Shown piece after piece: positions 50,050-62,834 of a DNA stretch of 64,000 bases. The stretch spans positions 28,680,770-28,744,769 of the forward strand of contig CM031616.1 of NCBI GenBank assembly GCA_018398815.1. The letters are read 5' to 3'. Origin of the DNA: Conus ventricosus. Its lineage: Eukaryota > Mollusca > Gastropoda > Neogastropoda > Conidae. The translations under genes were made by a program, and so were the position numbers. Position 1 is the first letter of the stretch, and the number at the start of each line of letters is the position of its first letter. Under the pieces are notes generated by a model, which saw only the letters and a list, made by a program, of their open reading frames with translations, did not search any database and was not told the DNA's origin.

Positions 50050-50640
50050 GGTCTGCTCCTTCGCTTCCTAACAGTGGCCTCTACCCACGGATGCAGGACC
50101 TGCTGATGTCAACAACGCCACAGGCATCCTGGTGTTCCCGGCTCATTCGAGTTGCTCGTGCAAACATGGCAGCTGCGACCCGTGACTTTGGAATGTTGAG
50201 GATTGGATCCTTGGCTCGCACACTGCGTATAGTTGAAGGAGCCGGGCTATTAGCCATGCTGAGTCAGGAGGACAGTTGTCCTCAGGCCTCTTTCTCTCTC
50301 TGGCTTGGGGAATGCGTGGTGGGCAGCCACAAATACATCTGGCTGGCCAAACGTCTGATGAAATCTCCGAACGTTGACCCGCCCCAATGCACACGTGAAT
50401 TGCAAACAGTAGGGAGTACGCAGGTCGCTGAAGGGCTACTGCCCACACCTTCCCTTTAAAAATATGGCGTAGAGACTTCTACCATACTGTAACGCGCTTT
50501 GCCCTGAAGGATGACTCGATTCCTGACACTTGGCATTCTTCGCCCTCGAGGTGCATCACAAGGGACTAACTGCTCGTCTCGATGAAACCACTGTGGCTCC
50601 TGTGTCCCTAATAGCTTCCACTATCTTGCACAACTATCGA
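50050..50640 (-). pseudogene. Gypsy-type retropepsin (pol start), broken
   Basis: Read on the minus strand, the aspartic protease signature IRDTGAT is present, with the DTGAT codons at 50592-50606. A later TPYF (about 50462-50473) and a hydrophobic run typical of the protease flap and C-terminal half follow, in that order. A frameshift sits in a T-run at about 50457-50464, and a stop follows about a dozen codons after the active site. A basic, Arg-rich linker usual before reverse transcriptase can be read at about 50100-50250. The retropepsin cleaves the Gag-Pol polyprotein in particles. The plus-strand 182-residue frame over the same interval is its shadow. Confidence 0.7.
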
Positions 50641-51955
50641 CGGGAAGTAGGTCATGTAGGGTTCGTGACCTCACCCTCTCGTCCAAATGCCACCCTGAAG
50701 TTCGAGACATAGATTTTGCCTTGTCCTTCCTCTTGGATCAATCCTGAACAAAATGCCCCTTTCCCCGCAGGAGGAAAGCAAAAAGCTTGGCTTGGCTCCG
50801 AAGTTCCCTGAATTGCTGGGGACATCGCATTTTGAGGGTGACGAACGGTTTTTAAGTCGTGACTCCCGATCGACGGGTTTCCTACTTTCCCTGGCGCAGG
50901 CATGCGATAGTGACGACGCGCAATCTGCGAAGGCTTCAGCCCCTCGATGCCCTGGCGAATGTCTTTGGCTTCTCCTCACCAACTTAACTGCAGTCCTGAG
51001 ATACCGAAACTCTGAGTTGCTCCAAGAGGAAACAATCCTTCAAATCCATTTCTGAGGCCTCAATCCAGTATTCCATGGTGCGCCGGAGGCGTTCCTCCGA
51101 ACTGGTGAAAAGTCTCCTCTGAAGGGTTTCCTCATTGTGCGAAACTGCTTTTCTTAAGACTCAGCAGTCCTGTGCAGTCTCCCTCCGCCGATAGAGCCGC
51201 TTTCAAACTCGGTATAGAAGCTCCGGGGAATATCGACAAACGCCTCCTTAGGCATTGCCCGTCCAGCTACTGATGAGGGAAAGGGCTTACGTCTGGTCGT
51301 TAGCTGGTACGCAGCGGCAACCGCCTTCAAAGTGCTCAAGGTAGTGTCAATGTTATCGCTAGCAACTGTACACAGGCGATATGTACTTGTGCGGAGTCTC
51401 CCAGAATAAAAAACCATGCCCTGTGATAATCCGCTATTTCCCGATGGTCAGAACCATGCTCGAAGCAACCACAGACTGTGCCTCGGGTTCATCTAACTGT
51501 TGAACCAGTTCGGCCCAGGAGTTTTTGTTCTTTTTCCTTTCCTCCACCCAACGAGCCTCAAAGTCCAACTCCTTTCTGTTTCTGAGCCTCCCTTTCTAAC
51601 TGTTCTTCGTTCTCTAGACTCTCGCATTCCAGTCTTCCTTTCCTCCATCTCCTCAATCTCCATCGCCGTTCCTCTCCTCTCATCTCCATCATTCTCTCTT
51701 CCATCTCCAACTTCTTTTCCTCCTTTGCCATTTTCCACCTCTCTCTTCTTTGGCTTCTTGTCTCTCCTCCTTCTCTCTCTTTTCCCTCGCTTACCTTCTC
51801 CTCCCTCTCCAGTCTCCTCTCCTCCCGTCCTACCTCCACTCTCTTCTTCTCTCTCTTGCCTCTCTTCTTCCTTCCCTCTTCTCCTGGCCTCTCTTTCTTT
51901 CCCTTTCCTCTTCTCTCTTGGCCTCTCGTTCTCTCTCTCAATCCTCATCACATAA
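50640..51955 (-). pseudogene. Gypsy-type gag remnant: charged coiled coil and degenerate zinc knuckle
   Basis: From 51951 downward the minus strand encodes an extremely Arg/Glu-rich helix (51493-51951), as found at the N-terminal side of many Gypsy Gag proteins. Less conserved capsid-like sequence follows. At 50736-50780 a CCHC zinc knuckle can be recognised (Cys-Phe-x-Cys-Gly-Lys, then Gly-His-Phe) with at least two missing bases. About 130 bases further the protease begins, which is the standard gag-pol order. Several frame breaks make it non-functional as given, and base errors may add to them. The plus-strand Ser/Leu-rich frame is a shadow. Confidence 0.65.
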
Positions 51956-54900
51956 GAGGATCCATGGCGCTGGTCCAGGAGGATGATGCATAGGCGAAGG
52001 CCGAAAGCGAAGTATCCATCTCGAAGATTCGCGGAGGGCGAATCCCGAGACGAAGAGTGGGGCAGAGTCGCCTCGGAGAGAGTGACCCAGGAGGGGTATC
52101 CCTATGTAGTGTGGACACCGCGGTGACTGGAGGACGAATCCCACCAGAAGAATACGCGACCTGTAGTTTGGGCCAGTCTCGCCCGAGTCATTGGTCCTCC
52201 CCATCCCGGTAGAAAACCTGCACGGCACGAGTCTGAGAACGTGTGATCACGGCCTCGTCGTCCACGTGACTCCATAACTGACAGTATAACTCACTAGACA
52301 CGCAGTCACCGAATCACTAAGTGATACACCGAGTTTGTACAAACCACGCAGAACCCCTGACGAACGAAATCCCACGAAGGTTCCAACGTGTGTGTCCCTT
52401 CACACTTATACCCCGGTCGACTAATTCGAAGGTCAACAAGTTATCTGAGCACCACAACCAATAGTACCGTTCGATACTAAATTGATATAATCCAAGGAAT
52501 TCTGTGTAATAGTCCCTTGGGGTTGAAGAGAACTATCCCAACATTTCCAAAGGGAATAACCCACTTTCTAAATCAGTGAGTCATAGGTAGCACCAGCACG
52601 ATGGTTAACCACCTTCACCGAGAAAGACAAACACTCACTGAATACAACTGAATGCAAAATGACGTAAGGGTTCGATGTAAGTCCAAACACGCATGGACAA
52701 CCCTAACTCAAACACCACGAGGAAGTGCTTTTATCCACGAACCAAGAGAGGTCCGTCCAACAACATTTCCTCCAAAAGTCCAAGATCCTACAAATTGGAA
52801 CTACAAAAGTTTTATAAAGTCGCAAGAATAGTGCACCGAAACTGAAATACTCACCACGTAACACAACTCCAATCCGCTAAATCGCAGCTGTATTCCCACG
52901 AGAAGGTAATAACGAGTAGAAACGTTCCACAAATGTATCTATGACTAAGGGTAGTCAATAACTGTACCCAATATCCCACACATGGAAGGAAAATGACAAA
53001 GTCCGACGTGCGACTTTTGGCCCACAAGTGTAAGTCAACCACCGACCAAATCCTCCAACCGTAGGTTACAGTCTATGTAAGGTCTCCACAAGACAAGAAG
53101 TAGTTTGAACAGACAAAGTCAACAAGTATGACTTTGTGACTAAGTGTAGTCAATCCACAAAACACGTTCAAACTTGAAGAGAAAGAATGCTTCTACAAAC
53201 CGAAATTGCAGTCAAGAGTACAGCCACACTAAGCTAGCCCAAACGAACTGAATCGATTAACCTGGCTAAGCTCAATAAGTAAAGCAAACTAACCTCTTCT
53301 CTCCAAATGAACACAGAGTATCCAAATACAACAACAAGCCAAGAGCTGGAGTTATTTCCCCTGGTGGAATTCCAATGAAGGACATACCCAGTTATGTTTT
53401 TAAACACTTCAAAGCGTTGAGGAACAACAATCTTCAAAGAGAAAACCGCTGACCCAAAAAAACGTGTTCAAGCATTAACGACATTTTTCCCTGTATGGAA
53501 AACAGTTACCAAACATGAATCAATTCCCACCGATGGTGGGAATTAATCAATCGACATAGCACAAACTCATCAATGTGTAACAACGACTGCCCATTTGCAC
53601 CGGGCCGTGCCAAGAAACCCCCAAACAAATTACCACACCTGGGTTAACAAACCTATGCCGATCAAATTTAATCATCTCACGATCAGAAGCTTGCAAAGAC
53701 TTTTACCCAGCAAAGAGTCCATAGAAATCGCAAACCTAATACAACTGGGAATTTATAACTCAATGCAACGCGTTTACTCCAACCAGCAACCACTACCAAA
53801 GAGAAAATCAACAAGACATCCACAAACCCTCATAAGGCAGGGAACGGACAATAGGAACTTACACGACCCGTACCGCAAGGCCAAACAACTAACACTAAAT
53901 TCCACCCGGCGACTGACGTAAACCCGAAAGCACACGTGCACCAACACGTCACCTGGGCCCCCAGGACAGAACTGACTTCATCAAAACAGTGGCCCGACGA
54001 ACGCGCCCGAAATTCCCGTGCAGCACGATCTAGTTCCACAGACGGGAAAACACGTGCTAAACCACTGCTCTGTCACTGAATGGGAGACGGATGAAAGAGG
54101 GAGGGGGTGGCAGAAAAAGGAACAAGTGGCTCATTGAAAAGACACTTGTGTATCCACAGACGCTACACACCCATTCTCAACGACACAACTGACAAATTTA
54201 TTATTCCAATCACCACAGTCACACAAATTTAGTGTTGAACAATTAAGAAATGCCCTAACATCAGCAGCTAGAATAGAAAAGCAAATAACTGCTTGTATGT
54301 TGCCTGACAGAAGAGGAAAGCCTATAACTTAGGGCTAAACCCCCTAGACTAAACAACACAAGATCCTACAACCTAGTGTGTAATAACACAATAACACACA
54401 ACCGAATAGTCTTTCCGTTTTTTTTTTTTTTTTGGTAAACTGACGTAGGTAAGCTTACCACAAGAACCGAGTTTCGGCAAACACGTAATCGGGACTAGGT
54501 GTCAAAGTTTGCCTTGTAAACAAAGCCCAAATGCTTGCAAGCCTGCCCTACACTTACCTTACTCACACAGTCGGCGTCTTGTTACAGCAAACCCAGATCA
54601 AAATTCTAAATCATACAAGCACTTATATCGATGACTCTGCACCAGCAAGACATATTAATCTAGAGTTCAAACCCCCTTTCCCTTTTTTTCCCCCTCCACC
54701 CAAGTAACTATTCTAACTAAGGTATGAGAAACGGAGAACGAATTCTAGAAACAATAGCCGCCGTACTAGACCAGAGACGAAACAAACACGGAGACGAACG
54801 CGGAACGGAAGGCGCCGAAGGACCGACCACGAGCACGGGAACTCCACCTGCCGACAGCACCCCAAACCGGTCCGCTCCAATGGTTCCCTACTAACTCTAG

Positions 54901-55047
54901 AACCCACCCAACAACCACCCGTCCAAATACACGTAAGAGAGATAGACAGATCACCTCAAGGGTCGGGCGGTAAGTGGAGTTCAGATGGTCGCTTTTAACA
55001 CTACCACATACACAATCCTGTACCCCTCAATCTACCACCATAAGAAT
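51956..55047 (-). other. Leader / 5' internal region of the LTR element, no gene recognised
   Basis: About 3 kb lie between the 5' LTR and the gag coiled coil. The minus-strand frames here are short and unremarkable. tggtggtagattgagg, five bases inside the 5' LTR edge, could be a primer-binding site (it starts TGG), but I could not assign a tRNA. A palindrome ttcccaccgatggtgggaa lies at 53524-53542, and a T-run at 54417-54434. So long a leader is unusual and may hide a divergent or lost gag N-terminus. Confidence 0.45.
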
Positions 55048-57408
55048 TGTCCACGGTGCGAGTACACCTGACAGGGGGGGGTTTTCTTAAACAGGTAATG
55101 TGCAATGGCAGAAACGGAGCGAATCACTCTATCCCTCACACCACCCGACTCAACAAGAGAAAGAGGTTCAACAATATTTTTACTTTCACATTACAACCAT
55201 TCTCTCACTATGTAGATACTATCACTCCAGATGGGTATGGGTCATAACAAGGAAGGCAAAACAGCCGAGAGATGGAAAAGAAAGAAAAAAACATTGGGCA
55301 TAGAAGAGAAAAAGCATCTATTCAGACAAACTGACCTAGGGGACAAAGTAACATTAAAATAGACCACAAAAAACCCGCCAATATACCTGGGATCCCGCTA
55401 CCGTCCCAACCTAACCCAGCTAAACCGCTACCACGACATTAACAAAACAGAAGAAAGACAGTACTAGAAACAATAATACTCAAACAGACCTTCGTCAGTT
55501 AAACAAACAATAAGAAAAAGAAATCGAATAAGTGACGCGGCTTTCAGGCCCACACACCCACACGCCAAACCCACACCCACACCACACACTACTAAAGACT
55601 AACTTCTTATCCTGTGCCCGCGAGTTCACCGTTGGGAGTGGATGCCTCAGAAAGGCGAATCCCGCAGTGGCTGGTCCTTCTAGTCCGAAGGCGAAGATTT
55701 TCTCAGTGAATAGGGTGAGGCACACCTTCAACAGTCCTCAGTGCAGGCAGTGGATGGTCTTCCAGTCCGAGGGAAGTGTCCCAGTGAAGGTGAGGCACAC
55801 CTTCCAACAGTCCTCAGTGCAGCCGACTGGTGCCTGGCTACCGATGGCGTCTGCCCAGGTCCCGGATGCTGGTCCTTCAGCCAGTCCAAGACCGGAGCTG
55901 CAGAAACAAATGCAATTTTTTTCCCGCCCTACGGCGAGATCAGTCTCCAGAAGAGAAGTCATCTCATTTATCGTCCTTTGTCAATGGTGGCAACTTAGTG
56001 GGTTCGTGCATGCGTCCATGTGAAGGGTCACAGTCAGGCCGTAAAAAGGTCAAACTATGTCACTGTCACTTTAAAAAGGGTAATAATACAATAAAAACTG
56101 TCTTTCACTTTATCCTTTGGCTTTTACCTGACTCATGGCATTCCTTCATCCTGTATCTATGACAGGCCCGTACAAGGATAACTCCCTTAGTCAAAATCTC
56201 AATAAATAAAACCAACTAAAATCCATCCAACGTGCGGTCACTCAAACATATAGGACAAGGACTCAAAGAAACGAACCACATGCGGGGCGATACGGCCGAA
56301 ATCCACACTGCCGTTGTCTAAGTGTGAGCGTTCCGAACGCTCATGCGCTTCCACGATCCGTCTCGTACCTACGAAACAAGGATGAAAACAAAACTAACAC
56401 TACGATATCCTTCCGGCCCACATCACATATTAAGCAATACTAGCCATTTGACATCGACTGCCATACTCAGGAAAACAACAAATACAGGCTTCTAATGACT
56501 AAAAAATGGGGTAGTTAGAGACTTTCAACTTAGTCCAAATACCGAAAACCTAGCCACCAAGGACCGAAACGCCAATTAAAGAAAATGCGTTCCTACAATT
56601 CCAAGCCACATAATTGCTTATTCTCGATACCACTTCCAACAGGTAGAGGCACGCCCTCTTCGGAGACAGTTACACACAAACTAAGGTGTGTGCCAGGGCC
56701 AACAGCATATTAAGGGCAGAAGAAAAACCGCAATCACTGAAGGTAGAAAACCAATGACCACGACAAACTGTCTAAGACAGACCATATAGTTTACCAAAAT
56801 GGCGGGTGGGCGAGGTAAAGAACGTCCGTCCCCAATCCGAAGAAGGATTGCAGCCGAAAAACGGTGACGGTCCCCAATGAAGTTGACTCCCGGTCAGGGA
56901 TGACCTAAGGTGCTTCCTCCAGCGGGTCGGGATAGGATCCCAGCGGTGCAGTGGATCTCTTCCTTCCACCGCAGGTGAAAGACTTACCACGCAACCACGT
57001 CGAAGTGATCCAACAGGAATCTCCAGCTTGGCAGAGATAGAGATCCTCCGACTCCAAAGTTCGTAAGCGAGTGGCCACACCACTCGCCTAAACAAGATGG
57101 CAACCAGTAAAAAAACAGCTCACCTGTGTCACCCTGACCCAGCTGAGGAATCGACGAGGAAAAAACGATAAAAATAGAAAAAGAAAGCTCTTTAAAAAAA
57201 ATAAAAGAAGAGAAAATAGTGGAGGATGGGAGCAAAATGCCCACGGGGGGGGGGGGGGGGGGACGTAGCGCGCCCAGGATAACACAAATAACAAACTGGT
57301 CAACAACCCGGCAATGTATGAAGATGTCACTGGCAACACTCCACTTTACACTGGTTTGGGAAGAAATGCATTTTCCTCCAAACAAAAAGTATTTTACGTC
57401 CGTGATCA
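55048..57408 (-). mobile_element. 5' LTR of Gypsy-like retrotransposon
   Basis: This is the 2361-base partner of 46759-49111, with TG and CA ends. Alignable landmarks in both include acacctgacagggggg near the start, the tandem ~75-bp block (55675-55820 here), aaaatggcgggtgg near 56798, and cattttcctccaaac near the end. A 19-base G-run at 57244-57262 is absent from the partner. On the minus strand this LTR would carry promoter and start site. I could not pick a convincing TATA box. Confidence 0.9.
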
Positions 57409-57413
57409 CATAA
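57409..57413. repeat. Target-site duplication of the LTR element, right
   Basis: cataa abuts the CA end of the right LTR and pairs with cctaa at 46754-46758. Confidence 0.5.
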
Positions 57414-57679
57414 TATAACCCGCGTCAGCCAGGCCCGAGAGATACAGGCACCTGAGCGTTGTCAGAAATTTGAGCACACTCTCAGAAACGCATCCATTAA
57501 GTGGAATGAAACTCGACTGTGTGGTCCCTTCCTTCCAACTGAGTCCACCAGCAAACTCCACTCTGGTAGGAGCCGTCGGGCAGAAAAAACCAGAGAAACA
57601 TGCCTCTGATGGGATCGAACCCACGACCCTCCCAGCCGGGGGTCCGCGACGCTAACCACTTTCGCCACGGCGGCTGGTT
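57409..57679 (-). mobile_element. tRNA-headed retroposon, 5' head with polymerase III boxes
   Basis: On the minus strand the first ~75 bases are tRNA-like. An A-box-like ggcgaaagtggttagc (plus 57651-57666) and a B box gggttcgatccc (about plus 57610-57621) lie about 40 bases apart, in a Ser/Leu-tRNA-like frame. A non-tRNA body follows up to the LTR element. The duplicated target (57680-57692) abuts its start. It is the 5' half of the element whose body and tail lie at 46146-46758. Confidence 0.75.
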
Positions 57680-57692
57680 AAACTGAAAATCT
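57680..57692. repeat. Target-site duplication of the retroposon, head side
   Basis: aaactgaaaatct pairs with 46134-46146. The uninterrupted equivalent in the left copy of segment A lies at about 30176-30203. Confidence 0.65.
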
Positions 57693-57725
57693 TTGTAATC
57701 TGAAGGAATGAGAGAGAGAAGAAAG

Positions 57726-57771
<46 letters not shown>

Positions 57772-57945
57772 GGAGGGAGGGAAGGAGAGAGGAAGGGGAG
57801 AGGAGAGAGAGAGAAAAATGTGTGTGTGTGTGTGTGGTGTGTGTGTGTGTGGTGTGTGTGTGTGTGTGTGGTGTGTGGTGTCTGTGTGTATCTGTGTTGT
57901 GTCTGTGTGTGAGTGTGACTCTGTGTGTGTGTGTGTGTGTGTGTG

Positions 57946-57987
<42 letters not shown>

Positions 57988-58080
57988 GTGTGTGTGTGTG
58001 TGTTTGTGTGGTGTGTTCTTCTCTCTCTCTCTGTGCCGTTGGGGGGGGGGGGGGACGGGGGGTGAGCGGGGGAGGGTGGC

Positions 58081-58111
<31 letters not shown>

Positions 58112-58653
58112 GTGGGGTGGGGGGGGGGGGGAAAAACACGCCTCCAGCGCAACACTGATAATTGGACATCAGTGACAATTACATTTTATATGTAACATGG
58201 AAACCCTTTGTGAATTATTAAAAACAACAAACAACAAACACACAAAAAACCACCGGGGGGGGGACAGCTTTTTTCTGAACTGCATGTCCTATTGTCAACA
58301 TGCGTTACTTTGGTGTAATCCGAAAGAGTTCAACATTCTGTTAGTAATTTATGATAGTCGCGATTAATATAGTCTTCCTATGTGGATGCTCAATACAACC
58401 ACTCTCTCCTCTCTCTCTCTCTCACTCTCACTACTTCACTGACATTCAGCGTTTTTTTTTGTTTCAATCAAATTCAGAATTTGGGTTTAAATATTGTTTT
58501 CCTGTCCATTCAATTCAGTACAATTGCGTTACCATCATGAAAGCTTTGGAGTAGTGAAATGTAGTGTGGTGATCGGCATGTGTTAACTGACTGCTCTCTC
58601 TCTCTCTCTCTCATCATCGTCTCGTCTCTCTCTCTCTCTGCTCTCTCGTTGTG

Positions 58654-58718
<65 letters not shown>

Positions 58719-59200
58719 ATCGCATCTCTCTCTCCATCCCTCTCACCTTTCTCTCGCTCTGAAATAAGTGAACTGAGAAATAAAAGGAATTTGAAGACGG
58801 CAGAGGAAATGAAATGGCGAGGGAAGGAGCAAAGAAAGGGAAACGGAGTCAGGAGAAGTGTTCAGCTTACTTGTGTTATTATAGTCCGCCCAGCATACCA
58901 CCACGCGCCCCTTCTCCCCCCCCCCTCCCTCTCTCCCGCTCTCTCCCCCCCCCCCGCCGCCACGCCTTCCATCCCCCACCTCCCGATGTCACCACAGTGT
59001 GAACTAACTAAAGTCATGTCCAAGTCAGGTTTCAGGACTGGGACTCCTAGTCGGTCTCTGGGGCTCGACGTAGACATCTGTCTGTATCTTTTCCCCCCAC
59101 GTCCTGGATTTCGAACTTAAAACCTTTCTTCTCAATTTTTTTTTTATTCTACGACCTTGCTGCCTCTTCTGTCGCTCCAGACACGTTTCCTTTCCACCCT
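57680..59200 (-). repeat. Segment A, right copy, proximal part
   Basis: This is the reverse complement of 28930-30185. It contains GA (57708-57810), GT (57820-58010) and G-run (58041-58130) blocks that mirror the left copy, then 58145-58560 and the CT arrays at 58593-58735. No gene was recognised. The 109-residue frame at 58791-59120 is Pro/Ser-rich and frame-unstable against the left copy. Confidence 0.85.
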
Positions 59201-59894
59201 ATCGGTCCTGCTCACTCTTCTCTGTCTCTCATATTGTGGTCTTTCTACTTCTGTTCTCGCTCTCTCTCTCTCTTCTCTCTCTCTCTCCTCATCTCTCCCT
59301 CGTCTCTCTCTCTCTCTCTCGTCTCTAATCTCTTCTAGTCTCTCTCTCTCTTATCTAATGTATCAAAGGGTCTACTTATACACACTTTTTCAACATAATA
59401 ACCATTCATTTCATATCCGTGTAACCAAATTCATTTTTAGGTAAATTATTTATCTATTTCAAAAATCCAATTCATCCAATACTCGGGCCAAATTTTATCT
59501 TTACTTATTATTATTATCAATTTTAGTATCATTCTTGTTGTCTTATAACTGTTAGTTTTTCCTTTTTTTGTTTATGTATTTACCATTATGCAGTTTTTAT
59601 TTGTCTTATTTACAATTACAAAGTTTTTTAATCATAAATATCTATCCTCTCCATCATAGATTTCTTCATTGTTCCTTCATTTTCATTCCTTTTATCCATT
59701 CTGTTTCATTTAGTTTGATGTATTTTTTCAATCTTCACGCATTTATTTGATTATTGTTTTGCTTTTCTTCTGGTTTTGTAAACTCAATTTTGTTAAATCA
59801 TTGGAGGCGAAATGGGTGCCTGTTTATTTGGAATGGAGTAAAGGAAACTGAACGCGGGAAAACATTAGCAACCTGTTGAACTGCCGTGATACGT
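59201..59894. other. CT array then AT-rich spacer, no gene
   Basis: CT runs occupy 59255-59355. From 59380 to 59800 the DNA is AT-rich with ATTATT words. I see no match to the left side. Confidence 0.6.
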
Positions 59895-60277
59895 GGACAT
59901 CGATGCGCAAACGCTCACATCCACACAAAAGCAACGAGACCCGTAGCGTTGGCACACACACACACTTGTAACACCCATAAACAGAAACTGGCCGAGATCA
60001 CAATAGAGTCTAAAAGTTAGGGCGCGTGGGGCGGGGGGGGGGGTGGAATATGAGAGAGAGGGCAGAAGAAAAAGAGGGCGGGGAAGGAGGAGGCTAGGGA
60101 GCGAAAACTGAAAGTTAGGGAAGATTGAGAGGAAGGAGAAAATAGGACAGACTAGGGTGTGGGGGGGACATATGGAGTGGGAAGGGGATAGAACGGTTTC
60201 CTTTCTGTAATAACGTTGTTGATGGTGTGTGTGTAAACAATTAAAATAATTTTCCTATTTTATAAGTTGGAAACACC

Positions 60278-60360
60278 AGAGCCCAGACACAATCAGCCGT
60301 GTCTCCCCAGATGAGTTCCCGATCCAGCGGACGAAAGGCCTAAGACAGGCAATAAAAATA
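60278..60360 (-). repeat. Segment-B hairpin motif, truncated copy
   Basis: Counterpart of 42605-42692: cacaatcagccgtgtctccc followed by gatccagcggacgaaaggcc. Confidence 0.8.
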
Positions 60361-60976
60361 GATCTGTCCTTCGACAGAGATCACGATGGTTCCCTCGTAG
60401 CTAGTGAAGGGGTGCTTATAGTTATAATATAATCCCTCCCATTTTCTTCGTCTTCAATGTTTTTTTTCTTCTAAAAGTTCAAATCTTTGCTAAATCTTAC
60501 TATAATACTGAAGAATTGTCAGCCAGGCACTTTAGTTTGTTTTCCCCCCCCCCCCACTGCTTGATTGTTCATCATTATACAGCAATATATATATTTATAT
60601 CTATATAATAATATATATATATATATAATAATATATAATATATATATATATAGTAAAAACAAGTATTAAAAGGAGTGCTAAAATTATCTAACAAATTTGT
60701 TTCAAGCAAGCGCTATCGCCAGGATGAAGTTTTACTAAGTTACTCCCCAAGGGGTTGAAGCACTGGTATATAATTGTTTTTAGGCATTTGAAATATACGA
60801 TCTCTCACTCATCGTCTCTCTCTCTGTCTCTCTCTCTCCTGCTCTCTTCTCTCTCTCTCAGCTCTCTCTCTCTCTCTCTCTCGTCTTCTCTACTCTCTCT
60901 TCTCTCTATATATAGGTAATAGATATATATATATATATAAATATAGAATATTTGTGTGTGTGTGTGTTGTGTGTGT

Positions 60977-61029
<53 letters not shown>

Positions 61030-61412
61030 GGTAGGGATGCACCCAGGAACAATCCATCTCGCAGTCCTTGATAACCCCCATCCCCACCCCATCCGTGCTT
61101 ACCCTCTCCCTCCAACCTCACCTACGAGAAGATGCAACTTCCGGTGAGCTTTTTAAAAGATTGTTATGGGAAAATCAGTGGTTAAGATTCCAGGATTGTT
61201 GTCCCGTATTAAAGAGTTAAGAACTACATATATTGCATTTTTCGGTTCGCATGGGCACGCGCATACCTGCCTGTACGAGTACAACACACACACACACACA
61301 CACACACACTCCACACACACACACACACAACACACACATCACACACACACACACAGCACACCACACACACACACACAAACACACACACCATACATCTCTC
61401 TCTCTCGCTCAC

Positions 61413-61463
<51 letters not shown>

Positions 61464-61529
61464 CACACACACACACACACACACACACGCATACTCTCTC
61501 TCTCACTCTCTCCTCACACACACACACAC

Positions 61530-61583
<54 letters not shown>

Positions 61584-62233
61584 CGCACGTGTGCGCAGTC
61601 TCGTGTGCACACACACGCACACACACACACGCACGTACATGCACGCATACAAGCCCGCACGCGCACACACAAACGCGCGAGCTCACGCGCACACACACAT
61701 GGCGCGTGCCGCGCAAAGACACAAAGAGAGACAAACACAAGACAGACAGAGACAGATAGACATTCCAGACGGAGAGAGAAAACAGAATTAGAGATTATTC
61801 GCCACAACACCACTTTGAAATAGCTAGATGGAAAACGAATCAATAAACGATTGCCATCATGGAGTTCTTTAATTGTGTCAAATTCAACACAGTTCACCAA
61901 ATATTAGAACCAAAGAACACATTGTAAGGGCAAGATAAGTGACCAGGGTTCACCAATGTTCATTGCCAGTCCAGCGCATTATGTTACTGACAAGTTGCGA
62001 TGAATTAAACTGCATTACGGTGTGTGTGTGTGGGAGTGTGGTGTGTGTGTGTGTGTGTTGTTGTGTGTGTGTGTGTGTGTGTGTGTTGTGTGTTGTATGT
62101 GTCTGTGTGGTGTGTGTGTGTGTGTGTGCGAGCGTGCACTCGAGCGCGCGCGCGCAATTATACGTATGGATATGTTTGCTTGTGTCGTAAATTCTGAACG
62201 TGTGTAATGTATGTGTGTGCGTGCACGCGCGCG

Positions 62234-62271
<38 letters not shown>

Positions 62272-62834
62272 TGTGTGTGTTGTGTTGTGTGTGTGTTGTG
62301 GTGTGTGTGTGATGTGTGTGTGTGTAACTTGAACAAGTGCGCAAAGAACAGAACCTAATCTATCCCTCAGATAGAAAACAAAATCCAGGCCGTACAACAA
62401 AACCCTCTTTTTTTCTCTCGCACAAACAATACTTTGTGTGAAATAACGTACTTGAAAGGAACAAAAAAAAAATCTTGAATCATATCCAAGTGACAGTACA
62501 AAATTCGCATTGTCAAAAGTTTTATATCACACTAGCTTTAGAATACGAGTGAAATACTAATCAATATAAAGGGGGGGGGTCTTTAAATATGGGGCAAGGA
62601 TTCGTACAGAGTTATCTAGTTACAAACAATTATGCTTAAAAAAACTATACGCTGCCTTTGCGACAGTTCTTGCATGCATGATAATGAAATTATCTTCCCA
62701 GTGACAAACTCTTTAAGCTTCTGATCCCTTTGACAGACAACTTGTTATCCAGTGATAACCTGTGAACACAGTGTCGTGTGCAATAGCTTCTCACATTTAT
62801 CTGCTTTCAAAACAAATTCCGCTTTGGAAACAAA

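Noticed and set aside
49911..50459. 182-residue plus-strand frame
   Set aside because: It is the shadow of the protease region. The retropepsin signature lies on the minus strand.
51500..51955. 151-residue Ser/Leu-rich plus-strand frame
   Set aside because: It is the antisense of the Arg/Glu-rich gag helix on the minus strand.
57604..57675. A functional tRNA gene
   Set aside because: Boxes are good, but the sequence continues into a retroposon body, the arms do not pair fully, and a target duplication flanks it.
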